This document shows positions 33,761 through 44,077 of a stretch of DNA of 64,000 bases, one piece after another. Below the pieces are notes generated by a model, which was given only the letters and a program-made list of their open reading frames with translations, did not search any database and was not told where the DNA came from. Each line of letters starts with the position of its first letter. Within the stretch, counting starts at the first letter, position 1. Source of the DNA: Pelobates cultripes (Eukaryota; Chordata; Amphibia; Anura; Pelobatidae); NCBI GenBank assembly GCA_933207985.1, contig OW240914.1, positions 282,769,280 through 282,833,279 on the forward strand, given 5' to 3'. Both the position numbers and the translations under genes were made by a program.

Positions 33761-34304
33761 CCCCCACCAATTTCTTCTTCTCCCTCCTCCCCTACCAATT
33801 TCTTCTTCTCCCCCTCCCCTACCAATTTCTTCTTCTCCCCCCTCCCCTCCCCATTTCTTCTCCCCCCTCCCCTACCAATTTCTTCTTCTCCCCCCTCCCC
33901 TACCAATTTCTTCTTCTCCCACCCTCCCCATTTCTTCTCCCCCCTCCCCTACCAATTTCTTCTACCCCTCCCCTACCAATTTCTTCTCCCCCTCCCCTGA
34001 CAATTTCTTCTTCTCCCCTGCCAATTTCTTCTCCCCCCCCTCACAATTTCTTCTTACCCCCTCCCTCCCAATTTCTTCTTCCCCCTCAATATTTCTCCTC
34101 CTCCCCTCTCTCTTCTCCCCCTCCCCCTCACAATTTCTTCTTACCTCCCCTGACAATTTCTTTCTCCCTCCCATCCCAATTTCTTCTCCCCCTCCCATCC
34201 CAATTTCTTCTTACCCCCTCCACTGACAATTTCTTCTCCCACCCTCCCCATTTCTTCTCCCCCCTTCCCTCCCAATTTCTTTCTCCTCCCCCCCACCTTT
34301 GTTG

Positions 34305-34437
34305 TAGCGTGGCCGAGCCCTGCAGCATGATGGTCCGCGGGTACAGGTTGCTTTTGTTTCCTGTAGCCGGCCGGGTACAGGAGACAGCTGCTCTCTGTAC
34401 CCGTCGGACCATCATGCTGCAGGGCTCGGCCACGCTA
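34305..34437. repeat. Hairpin with about 42-bp arms
   Basis: TAGCGTGGCCGAGCCCTGCA at 34305 onward recurs as its reverse complement ending at 34437. The arms extend through GCATGATGGTCCG and CGGGTACAG with one indel, separated by a loop of about 45 bases. It lies next to the right end of the 3.4-kb hAT. Confidence 0.85.
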
Positions 34438-34439
34438 CT

Positions 34440-34660
34440 ACAGAGGGAGTGACAGGAGGGAGCGCTGAGCATTTCCCTCCTGTCAGCCCCTCTCCTCAGG
34501 TTGCGCCCGGGCGGTGCGGTCCGCCCTCATGGACGCACCGCCCGGGCAAAGCTGCAGCCGCCTGAGGCTCTCTACAGAGCGCTCGGGCGGCTGCAGCATG
34601 GGGGGGCCGGCCCTGAGCGCGCCCCCCCAGATGTTGCGCCCGGTGCGGCCGGCCCCCCTG
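34440..34660. repeat. GC-rich hAT subterminal region, inverse copy of 32590-32790
   Basis: CTGACAGGAG, GCCCGGGCGGTGCG, CTCATGGACGCACCG and GCTGCAGCCGCCTGAGGC occur here in the reverse order and orientation of 32600-32790. A third related copy is at 39810-39955. The right end of the outer hAT and the left end of the inner hAT therefore belong to one subterminal family. Confidence 0.8.
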
Positions 34661-35454
34661 CACCCCCCCACGCTACGCCTCTGGGTATTGGGTACCGGTG
34701 ATGTTAGTATAAAGTTCCTAATATATACTGGAGGTGTGGTATAGGTATTGGCACTATGGTGCATATTTGGTGGGCTTGCCCTAAACTAAGACATTTTTGG
34801 AGAGCGATCGCAAGCCTTATTACATCTTGCTGGCTTTACCCTTCCTTTTGAGACAGATTTTAATTACATAATTTCCCTAATAACCTCCCAAAAAAAGGAT
34901 CGATATCTTATTTATCACATAATAATTATTGCAATAAGAAATATAGGTAAAAACTGGTTAACTGGGAATATACCACAAATTGATGTATGTATATATTACA
35001 AATGGAGAGTACCCAAATATATAAATGCATGACAAGGAGAGTAGGAAAAAAAGCATGGGAAAATGGGGGGAAATGTATTAAAGCAAGTATATTTAAAGGG
35101 TAAGAGGAAGTATAAAGATGTAAAGCATGTTGTTGTATGGGCACTTGGAAGATGCTGATTGAGTTTGTTGTAAAAAGAAAAGTTTCTCTCTCTCTCTCTC
35201 TCTCTTTCTTTTCTTTTTGTTGTTTGTTTATAATTAGAAGGGAACTATATCACTTTAGGAACTTAGTAGAGTATAGTGATAATGGTTACTTTAACATAAA
35301 AGCGAAAGTAAAGGAAGAAAATATATAATATAAGATATATGACTATTTGGTATGTTTTTGTTATTTTCCTCATTGTATTATATGATTGAAGATGTAACCA
35401 AATTATTATTGAATATGTAAAGTGATTATGAAAAAATATTAAATTTAAAAAAAA

Positions 35455-37380
35455 GGTCAAAATATACAAACTGGGAAAAATATTTTAGTCAGATGTGTTT
35501 CCAATTCATCTACTTTGACAATAAAGTTTAAATTTACTTAGAATTCAATTACAATCCCTGCTAAGTTTAACATTAGTGAATAACCCTGACTGACAATTCC
35601 ATGAAACACAAAATTCTGATGATAACTTAGATTAGAAGCTGAGTTTGTGGACGTTGAAAATAAAATAAGCAGCTGGAGAATAGACGAGGAACCAAAGATC
35701 AGATGAGGAAACAGGAACTATAAATGACATGGGAGGCACTAGAAAATGTGGAACTTGAGATAAAACTGTGGTCTTCAGATAATATGTGGGTTAAGTTGAA
35801 AGAGACCAAGTTAGGAGTTGAGATAAGATACAGAAACTGCTGGAGATGAAATGTAGAACTGATAATGAGTTGGGAACCTGTTTATGGGAATAGGATGGAG
35901 GAGCAGCGGAAAATGGATGATTTACAGTGAAAAAGAAGGTGCAGGGGTTGATATTAAGGAATTAAGAATGAAATGAGGAAACTAGGGATGATATAAGACG
36001 CTAGAGGGGAAATGGGAAAACTGTTAGAGTGGGTATGATATATGAAGGAAAATATTATGGAAAGGGTGGAGTTTTAAGGGGGACAGGAAATGAAATAGTA
36101 TTGTCTGTCTGTTTCATGAACTGGTGGAGGAAATAAATTGACAAATTTCAAAGTATATCAGAGGGGAAGAGCTTTTGGAAGATAAAGTATGATTTGAAAA
36201 TTGGAGAATTAGACTAGCAGAGTTTTTTGTACTCTTCATAAAACACTATTAATCTCCAGTCGGTTGAGTAAGTGGAGCCGGCTGCAGAGAAAGTCTTCAG
36301 CTCGCAGGAGTAAATGAGTCTTATTTACTTATTCTGCATTCAGATCTGTCTCTGATGTAAGCACTGTGTTTATGTTATCGTATATAATCTAAGTTCAGAA
36401 TTGCTTGTGTGACTCTGTAAATGTATTTATATGACGAAAATATTCTACATTGTTTCTCTTTAAGTTATATTTACTTTTGGTTTTCCCTTTCTTACGATCC
36501 CTGTATCTTGAAACATATACCCCCCTATGCCACGTGTGTTTATTTGTGTTTTATCTTTTCTTCCTTCTGCTGGATCTCATAAGGGCAAAGCCATCTCTTC
36601 CCCTTTGCTCATGATGTCCTCGTTTTAGCCTGCTATGGGATACATTGTACTGATGGATTGTGGGTAAATCTCATTGGAAACTGGGGCAAAACCTTATTTG
36701 AGCTCTGCCCATTTTCAAGTTTTGTCAACTTGACTGCTATACGTAAGCAAAAAGTATTCCTTATTTTCTTTTTCTTTTGTAGTTTATGAAAACGAAAGTG
36801 CTCAGGAAAAAATAAAGAGATTCAGATGTGGATTCAAAGCAAACAAACATTTTTGAGACAAATGCTATAATACTGATGCATGGTATATGAGCTGTGTAAC
36901 AAATAGGTCGACTGAGATGACTGTCAGGTATAAGGGTGTTGTACAATTGATTCAAATTATATGAGTGCTGGGTGATAGGTGATATGAGATTGATGCATGC
37001 TAGATAGATGGTGTATGTGAGGTGATCACCATGCAATTGATAAAATATATATGTTTTATATGTGTTATGGTGCTGTGAGAAGGCTGCAGTATATATATAC
37101 AAGTATTGGGAGATTTAGTTTTTCTTTTTTTTCTATTTATGCAAGCATTATGCTAATGCATTCAGCTCAATTCTGCTATTTACAGGGCTGCTTTTTAATC
37201 CCAGTTTTGACCTACTTGTTATTAAGGCTTCTATTAATTATTAATAGCATGCATTACAAATACCCATACTTTTCTACTTTTCAAACTCCCTGCTGTTTTA
37301 GGGAGACAGAAGTACTCCAATCATTCTCTGATTTCTTCAGTCAAGATCTCCATCCAGTTTTGTACCAGTGATTATTTTGA
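35455..37380. other. Unassigned AT-rich sequence
   Basis: No gene or repeat that I recognise. There is a (TC)n run at about 35185-35205 just inside the preceding L1 fragment. The short open frames lack recognisable domains. Confidence 0.4.
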
Positions 37381-37589
37381 TGTTAGATAATGGTAATGAT
37401 TTCACCCATCGCGATTTCACCAATGCTGGCAATGATCGGAACTATGGAGCTCGCGGGAGGAATACTTGCACCTGGCTGAGTGGCAGCCTCCTGGTTCTCC
37501 CTTACAGGGCTGTCATCACAAATTTTTTGAGCCCCTGATAAAAAGCTCAAGGTCTGTATATAGATAGGCTGCCCCCCATGCCTCACTCC

Positions 37590-38070
37590 CCTATAGAATA
37601 GGGGAGTGAGGCATGGGAGGGGCAGCCTATAGATTAGGCAAGTGAGGCATGGGGGGCAGCCTATAGATTAGGGGAGTGAAGCATTGGGGGGGCAGCCTGT
37701 AGATTAGGCAAGTGAGGCATGGGGGTCAGCCTATAGATTAGGGGAGTGAGGCATGGGGGGCAACCTATAGATTAGGGGAGTGAGGCATGGGGGGCAGCCT
37801 ATAGATTAGGGGAGTGAGGCATGGTGGGGCAGCATATAGATTAGGGGAGTGTGGCATGGGGGGACAGCCTATAGATTAGGGGAGTGAGGCATGGGGGGGC
37901 AGCCTATAGCTTAGGGGAGTGAGGCATGGGGGGGCAGTTTATAGATTAGGCAAGTGAGGCATGTGGGGCAGCCTATAGATTAGGCAAGTGAGGCATGGGG
38001 GGCATTTTATAGATTAGGAAAGTGAGGCATGGGGGGCAGTTTATAGATTAGGGAAGTGAGGCATGGGGGT
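37590..38070 (+). repeat. Minisatellite, about 35-bp unit
   Basis: About 13-14 units of TATAGATTAGGGGAGTGAGG plus CATGGGGGGCAGCC. The first inverse copy of the unit seems to lie at 37555-37590 (CTATATAGATAGGCTGCCCCCCATGCCTCACTCCCC-type order), making a small palindromic start. Confidence 0.85.
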
Positions 38071-38089
38071 TAGTGAAGGCAGCCTAAAT

Positions 38090-38415
38090 GAAGAGTCTGC
38101 AAGGAGCAGGGGCAGCATGGAGCAGGAAGGCTATGCAAGGAGCAGGGGCAGAAAGGGACAGAAGGAGCACGAAGGTAAAGGAGCCGAAAGAATCAGAAGG
38201 AGCCCAAAGGTAAAGTAGAAGAAGGAGCAGAAAGGGACAGCAAGTAGCAAAAAGCTAAAGTAGGAGAAGGAGCAGAAAGGGTCTGCAAGGAACAGAAAGG
38301 AATCAGAATGAGAAAGGAGCAGAAAGGCGCAGAAAGATAAAGGAGCAGAAGGAGCCAAATATAGAATACTGTCAAATGAAGGAGAAGAAAAGGAGATTGG
38401 AGCAGGAAGGACAAA
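38090..38415 (+). repeat. GA-rich array (GGAGCAGAAAGG)
   Basis: Irregular 12-25 bp purine units with AGGAGCAGAAAGG and AAAGGTAAAG. Leu/Ser/Phe-rich minus-strand open frames are artefacts. Confidence 0.75.
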
Positions 38416-38559
38416 TGAAGTGAACCCTCTACTTTATTCTGGACACCACATCATAAGGCTTTGGTACCTGGGACTGGCAGGGAAACTCTGGACCTTCTCA
38501 TCTCCCCAGGTAAAAAAAAAAAATCAGTGTTAATGTGTTCACTTTTATTTACTGAGTGT

Positions 38560-39010
38560 CAGGAAGCACAGAGTGCCGCTGGGTAGGGGTGTTGCTGATT
38601 GGCTAGAGCGGGCAGCTGGCACTCTAAGCCAATCAGTAGCTCCCCATTCATAAAATAGTTAAAAACCTTTATGAACCGGGAACTAGCGATTGGCTTAGAG
38701 CGTCAACTGTCAACTCTAGCCAATCAGCGGCACCCATTCCTGACGTCAATCTGCACTTCCTGACACTCCGTTTCAGATGCCGAATACCACTGAGCTACCT
38801 GGAGGAAGCCTTTGGGGTTAAACCATTTGAGAGCGGTTTAACCCCTTAAAGGAAAGAGAGCACCCAGGGGCTTCCTGGCATCATAGCATTTTCATTTAGA
38901 TGAAGTTGATATGGTGACCAGAATGTTCCTTAAAGGAACACTATAGTGTCAGGAATACAAACATGTATTCCTGGCACCATAGTTGTGAAAAAGCTATTCA
39001 CCCTGGCTTT
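38560..39010. mobile_element. Two abutting TTAA-family fragments
   Basis: A first fragment (with CTGATTGGCTAGAG and TCTAGCCAATCAGCGG inverted repeats) ends in GTTCCTTAA at 38933. A second begins at the same TTAA (TTAAAGGAACACTATAGTG, 38930). The second lacks a visible right end. No coding content. Confidence 0.5.
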
Positions 39011-39961
39011 ATGTGATAATGACTATGCTCCTCCCCTTCATGACACTGTCAAAAAGGGGCCAAGCATAGATGTCATTATAATTATGCCCTCCCAACCCCC
39101 CCGGAAAAATTCCTGCGGACGCCCATGGGAGCAGCTCCCTCGTCCGTAAGCCTCATGTTGCAGTGCTGACTCCCGTTGGTAAAGATTGTCAGGTAATGTA
39201 TCCCCCAAGTCATCGGCTCATTTCCTGTTCGTTTAGTGCACAGTGAAGTGGCTTCAAGCTTGTCTTCCAGGGTTTTACACTGTATGAGGTCTGATAATGC
39301 AGGAGCTCATCAGGCATGCTTCCGATCAGCTAGGCAGCTAGGCTCTGCCAATTTCTTGCAATACATATTAACCTCTCTCTGTAACCTTAATTTTTTTCCC
39401 AAGGTTTACGACATGCAAATTTTCTCAAAGCTTGGTTTTATAATTGTGATTTTATACTATAATTATTGTCATTTTCTCAGTGGCTTCACTGTGCATTTAT
39501 TTTTTTAGTTTTTGATGCTAAGGGCAAGATACTATAACTTAAAATAAGTTTATCTTTAGTAATTCAATACACTTTTCCCATTGAACTTTAAGGGAAAATT
39601 CTTATTTGCTAGGGAGTCTGATCCTTACTCACAACAACCTAAGGCACCACACTGGACCCCAGGAAGCCACCCTCCAGCAAAAGGTAAGAAAATGGAGGGT
39701 GGGTTTCCAAATGTAAATTTTGTACGTCTGTCTGTGTGTCAGTGTGTATGTGTGTGTCAGTATGTCTGTGTGTGTGTCAGTATGTCTGTCACTGTGTGTT
39801 TGAGTATCTCAGGAGCGCCGGCCCCTCAAATGCGGCAACCGCCTGAGCGCTGTATAGAGAGCCTCTGGCGGCTGCAGAACTGCCCGGACCAGCGGGTCCA
39901 TTGGGACGCACCGGCCCGGGTGGCGCAAGATATGAGGTATTGGCAGGTCCCACAGGGAGAG

Positions 39962-40905
39962 GGTTCACTAAGGGGGGGGGGGGTGCAGGAGAGACCACTA
40001 AGGGAGGGTGGGGTGAGGAGAGACCACTAAGGGCGAGGGGAAGGAGGGACCACCAAGGAAGGAGGGAGGGGGAGGAGAGACCACTAGGGGAGAGAGAGAC
40101 CACTAAGGTAAGAGGGGGTGAGGAGTGACCACTAAGGGAGGGGGCTGGAGAGACCACTAAGGGAGGGAGGGGGTGGAGGAGGAGAGACCACTAGGGAGGG
40201 TGGGGGTGAGAACAGTCCACTAGGAAGGAGGAGAGGAGAGGCCACTAAGGGTGGGGAGAGAAGAGATGCCACTATGGGAGGGGGGATGTAGAGGATAGAA
40301 CACTAAGGGGGAGGAGGGAGAGGAGAGACCACTAAGAGTGTGAGGGAGGTGAGACAACAAGGGGGTAGAGGAGAGATCCAATGAAAGGGGGGGGGGGAGG
40401 ACAGGAGAGATCACTAATGGAAAGGAGAAAGGAGAGACCACTGGGGGGCAGAGGAGAGCAGAGACCACTAAGGGGGGAAGGAGAGAGTTCTAAATGATAG
40501 GGGGCACAGGAGAGGAGAAGGGATGGGGGGTGGGAGCACCAAGGGATGGGGGGTAGGAGAGAGCACTAGGAGACAGGAGAGGAGAGTACTAAGGGACAGG
40601 AGGGGAGCACACTACGGGAAAGGGGGCAGGGAGATCACTTAAGGGACAGGGGAGTTCACTAAGGGACAGTGGGGCAGGGGAGATCACTAAGGGACAGGAG
40701 GGGCAGGCTCCAAGGGACAGGAGGGGAGAGCACTAAGGGACAAGAGGGGAAAGCTCTAAGGGACAGGAAGGGAGAGCAGTAAGGGACAAGAGGGGAAAGC
40801 TCTAAGGGACAGGAAGGGAGAGCAGTAAGGGACAAGATAGGAGAGAGGCTGAGGAAGGGGGGGAAAGAGAAGCACAAAGGGGCTGGTAGGACTCTGCATA
40901 GGCCC
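39962..40905 (+). repeat. GA-rich minisatellite (GAGACCACTAAGGGAGGGGG)
   Basis: Units of about 25-35 bp around AGAGACCACTAAGGGAGG, drifting to AAGGGACAGGAGGGGAGAGC toward the right. Pro/Leu/Ser-rich minus-strand frames are artefacts. Confidence 0.85.
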
Positions 40906-40974
40906 TATCCTACCCCACAAACTCTCTCTTTCACACTACACACACATACACACACAATGCTTCCCTATACATAC

Positions 40975-41707
40975 TGTGATCCTTGTTTGCAGATAGCACT
41001 GTCCTCTAGGGTAAACAACAGGCACAGTCCTTTGGTTTTCATATAATCCAGGCAATTTTATTGGCAAGTCCACACAGCAACACAACTAAAACATAAATAT
41101 AACAGGTTTCCCCTTTAAACAAAAACCTAGCTCGTCTAAGCACTGACTCACTTTTCATATCCCTCTCTATCAGGGTTAAACTAACAAAAACATATCGTTG
41201 GGTTGCACCAACCTTATTAGATAGCAACACTCTGCTCTCCTTTCTGCACTCCAGTGCTCTCAGCTAGCCTGCTGCTTTCCTTTCTGCACTCCCAGTGCTC
41301 CAAGCCAGCCTTAACTGCTTTCCTTTCTGCACTCCCAGTGCTCCAAGCCAGCCTTGACTGCTTCCTTCTACACTCCCAGTGCTCCAAGCCAGCCTTAACT
41401 GCTTTCCTTTCTGCACTTCCAGTGCCAAGTCTCCTTGACTCTCTCACAGGAGAGAACAGTGTCTCTCCTACCTGCTTCCAGGGAGGAGCCAGCAATCTCC
41501 CTTTACCTGCCTAATAGGGAGGGGTTTATTCCCACTGCTGCAGCTTATTATCTGCAGCTGAGCAGTGTGTTGGAGACAGATTAAAACTCTGGCCGGGACC
41601 TTATTTCTCCCAGTTGTATGTAAACTGCGGAGTGGAGCATTGGCCCACCCTGCTCTTCAAATGCTGGGGTTAAATGTTATAGGCCTATCTGCCTTCACTT
41701 TATCACA
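40975..41707. mobile_element. Putative solo LTR (733 bp)
   Basis: Begins TGTGATCCTTG and ends CTTTATCACA, giving TG...CA ends with a 6-bp inverted repeat TGTGAT/ATCACA. It is flanked by a 4-bp direct repeat ATAC (40971-40974, 41708-41711). The CA-rich minisatellite runs on both sides and reads through when it is removed. Inside are four tandem copies of about 43 bp (TTTCTGCACTCCCAGTGCTC with AAGCCAGCCTTAACTGC, 41260-41430). No internal retroelement sequence, so a solo LTR left by recombination is likely. Orientation is not determined. Confidence 0.65.
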
Positions 41708-41762
41708 ATACACAGAAACACACCATGCTTCCCTTACACACAGAGAAACACACAATGTATCC

Positions 41763-41799
<37 letters not shown>

Positions 41800-42225
41800 T
41801 CCCTTGCACACATACACAGAAACACACATTGCATCCCTTACACACAGAAACACACAATGCATCCCTTACACACACTGCTCCTCTTACACACACACAGAAA
41901 CACAACACATCTCTTACACACTCAATGAACCCCTTACAGACACACACACTGTATCCCTTACATACACAGAAACACACCTTGCATCCCTTACACGTACAAA
42001 CACAGATTCACACAATGCATCCCTTACACACAAGCAGAAAAACACAATACATCCCTTACACACAAACACACAATGATTCCTATCCCTTACACAAAAACAC
42101 ACTGCATCCACTACACACACACACAAACTGCATCACCTACACAAACTGGTATCCCTATACACTACATTCCATAAGCACACACCTTAGATCATCTACAATA
42201 AAACATAGCACATCCCCTACACACT
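41708..42225. repeat. CA-rich minisatellite (ACACACAATGCATCCCTTAC)
   Basis: Continues from 40915-40974 across the solo LTR. Units of about 25-27 bp combine ACACAGAAACACACAATGCATCCCTTAC; pure CA at 41766-41795. Thr/His-rich frames are artefacts. Inverse of 32100-32395. Confidence 0.85.
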
Positions 42226-42879
42226 CCACTGCCTGTGAGTGAACTCATAGGTGGAGGGAACATTTACGTGGACTTATGGGTGGGTCTTATGGACATACTC
42301 ACCGTCAGGCCCCAGGCCCCAGACCTTGAGCTGTGTAAGCGGTCCCAAAAAAATGGAGTTGCTTCCCGTTCCCCCAGGACATTGATTTTTGTGACCACAG
42401 TTACAAACAGCCTCCAGAGAGCCTGTTCTACACTAGACCAGTGAAGCCAGACTGCCACCAGAGCCCATCATCATCCTCATCTGGTTGTAAGTAGGCAATC
42501 TAGTATATTATTGGTGGCACTAATCTCTAATTTAAAGGGACACTCACATTGAAGGGACACTATAGTCAGGGCTGGCCTTAGGCCATTAGGCGCCCTGTGC
42601 GAAAAGGCGCCCCCCGCCCCCGTCCAAGTTACCTATATACAGTCACACACACAGGCACAGGCAGACAGTCACACAAACAGTTACAAGCAGACAGTCAAAC
42701 ACGCTCAGTTACAGGCAGACAGTCACACACACACACAGTTACAGGCAGACAGTCACACATGCTCAGTTACAGGCAGACAGTCACAGAGCCAAACAAACAG
42801 TTAAAGGCAGACAGTCACACACAGTTACAGGCACACAATCACAAACAGTTACAAGCACACACACAGTTACATAAAACAC

Positions 42880-44077
42880 AGAGATTAGGCGCTCACTATA
42901 AAAATGATGAATTGGGAGTGGGCAGCAGTGACCGGCACAAGGATTCCCAACCTTGTAGTGTAGCAAATGTGAATAGAGAAACAGATGGAAACCGCGCCCT
43001 TTATACAATACAAAATGTACGTACTCGAGTCCTTATGGTCGTAGTTTTCAATAAACCTCAAAGAGAAAAAATTTAAAATAAAAGTGTAGTATTGTAAGTA
43101 CTTAAAAGTATAAAAAGCAAAAAGATAAATGCAAACTCACATTAACCAGAGCTTTTACAGAGCTCTACTGTTGTTGCGCCTAGACGGAATGATCCCCGTC
43201 TCTGGATTGGTTTGAAGTAATCGGCCTTTTAGCGTCCTCAAACAGATAACGCATGCAGAAACATAGAAATCCTTATAGTGTAGTATATTACAATATTTTG
43301 AAGGAAAATGAATAAAATGCAAGGTAGCATACTCACATGTACTAGAGCGTCCCTCGCTCTAGATTTAAAGCATAGGTGGTATAATCCCCACCATAGGATA
43401 TGATGACAACCAGGAAATTCAATATAAAATAAAAAGGTGTCTAAGAGTGATAAAAATATAGTAACTATTTATTGTACATAAAAAACAATAAAACAGAATA
43501 TATATAAAACTATCACTCTGTAGAAAAGTCCATAAAAAGTCCACTTTACGCGTTTCACCTAAAAAGACACACTTCTGAGGAAGCCTTTTTAGGTAAAACC
43601 TAAGACACCTTTTTATTTTATATTGAATTTCCTGGTTGTCATCATATCCTATGGTGGGGATTATACCACCTATGCTTTAAATCTAGAGCGAGGGACGCTC
43701 TAGTACATGTGAGTACGCTACCTTGCATTTTATTCATTTTCCTTCAAAATATTGTAATATACTACACTATAAGGATTTCTATGTTTCTGCATGCGTTATC
43801 TGTTTGAGGACGCTAAAAGGCCGATTACTTCAAACCAATCCAGAGACGGGGATCATTCCGTCTAGGCGCAACAACAGTAAAGCTCTGTAAAAGCTCTGGT
43901 AAATGTGAGTTTGCATTTATCTTTTTGCTTTTTATACTTTTAAGTACTTACAATACTACACTATTATTTTAAATTTTTTCTCTTTGAGGTTTATTGAAAA
44001 CTACGACCATAAGGACTCGAGTACGTACATTTTGTATTGTATAAAGGGCGCGGTTTCCATCTGTTTCTCTATTCACA
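42880..44077. mobile_element. Inverted-arm element with 470-bp arms, Penelope-related by motif
   Basis: Left arm 42968-43442 and right arm 43603-44077 are reverse complements with very few differences: both carry CGCGCCCTTTATACAATAC, GTACGTACTCGAGTCC, GATCCCCGTCTCTGGATTGG and GAGCGTCCCTCGCTCTAG. The spacer of about 160 bp holds the hammerhead-like pieces. About 90 bp at the left (42880-42967, ...GGCGCTCACTATAAAAATG) have no partner on the right. Penelope-like elements often insert as 5'-truncated, inverted copies of terminal repeats, which would explain two head-to-head partial copies. No protein is encoded. It lies in a minisatellite. Confidence 0.75.
43541..43600. ncRNA. Hammerhead-like motif split across the palindrome centre
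   Basis: Plus strand 43572-43600 has CACTT-CTGAGGA-AGCCTTTTTAGGT-AAAAC: stem I strand, first core box (one change from CUGAUGA), a 4-bp stem II (GCCT/AGGT) and a changed second box. The minus strand of 43541-43570 has TTTTTAGGTGAAACGCGTAAAGTGG: end of stem II, an intact GAAAC box, GCGT and the other stem I strand (AAGTG pairs with CACTT). Each arm thus retains one half of the ribozyme. Neither half can cleave alone in its own transcript as written. Confidence 0.5.

Larger units (their letters stand above)
32398..34300 (+). repeat. Pyrimidine-rich minisatellite, split by the inner hAT
   Basis: Units of roughly 25-28 bp with CCAATTTCTTCTTCTCCCCC. The array occupies 32398-32532 and, beyond the inner hAT (32533-33768), 33769-34300. 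Long proline/serine/phenylalanine open frames are artefacts of the repeat. Confidence 0.85.
31268..34683. mobile_element. 3.4-kb non-autonomous hAT element
   Basis: Flanked by an exact 8-bp direct repeat GGTATTGG (31260-31267, 34684-34691). Termini are CAGTGGCGTAGCGTGGG and, inverted, CAGAGGCGTAGCGTGGG: 16 of 17 identical. It sits in L1 ORF2 coding sequence, which reads across cleanly after excision. The interior has a left unique region, a GT-rich minisatellite (about 32100-32395), a pyrimidine-rich minisatellite interrupted by a second hAT (32533-33760), a hairpin (34305-34437) and a GC-rich right end. No transposase. Confidence 0.92.
30950..35454 (+). mobile_element. L1 3' fragment split by a hAT insertion
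   Basis: Decayed ORF2 C-terminal sequence at 31094-31267 (HNYMEVWHKDMGKTLSESEW, then MLYRWYW) continues directly at 34692 (VPV, then YWRCGIGIGTMVHIWWACP, FWRAI) when the inserted DNA 31268-34691 is removed. This is the same region as HIWWSCPLI in the full-length L1 on the other strand. The fragment ends with a short poly-A at about 35445-35454. The 5' boundary is approximate. Confidence 0.75.

Noticed and set aside
33689..34452. 247-codon plus-strand frame rich in Pro, Ser and Phe
   Set aside because: It spans the inner hAT terminus, the pyrimidine minisatellite and the hairpin, so it cannot be an ancestral gene.
41565..42242. 225-codon plus-strand frame rich in Thr and His
   Set aside because: Starts in the solo LTR and continues through the CA-rich minisatellite; repeat artefact.
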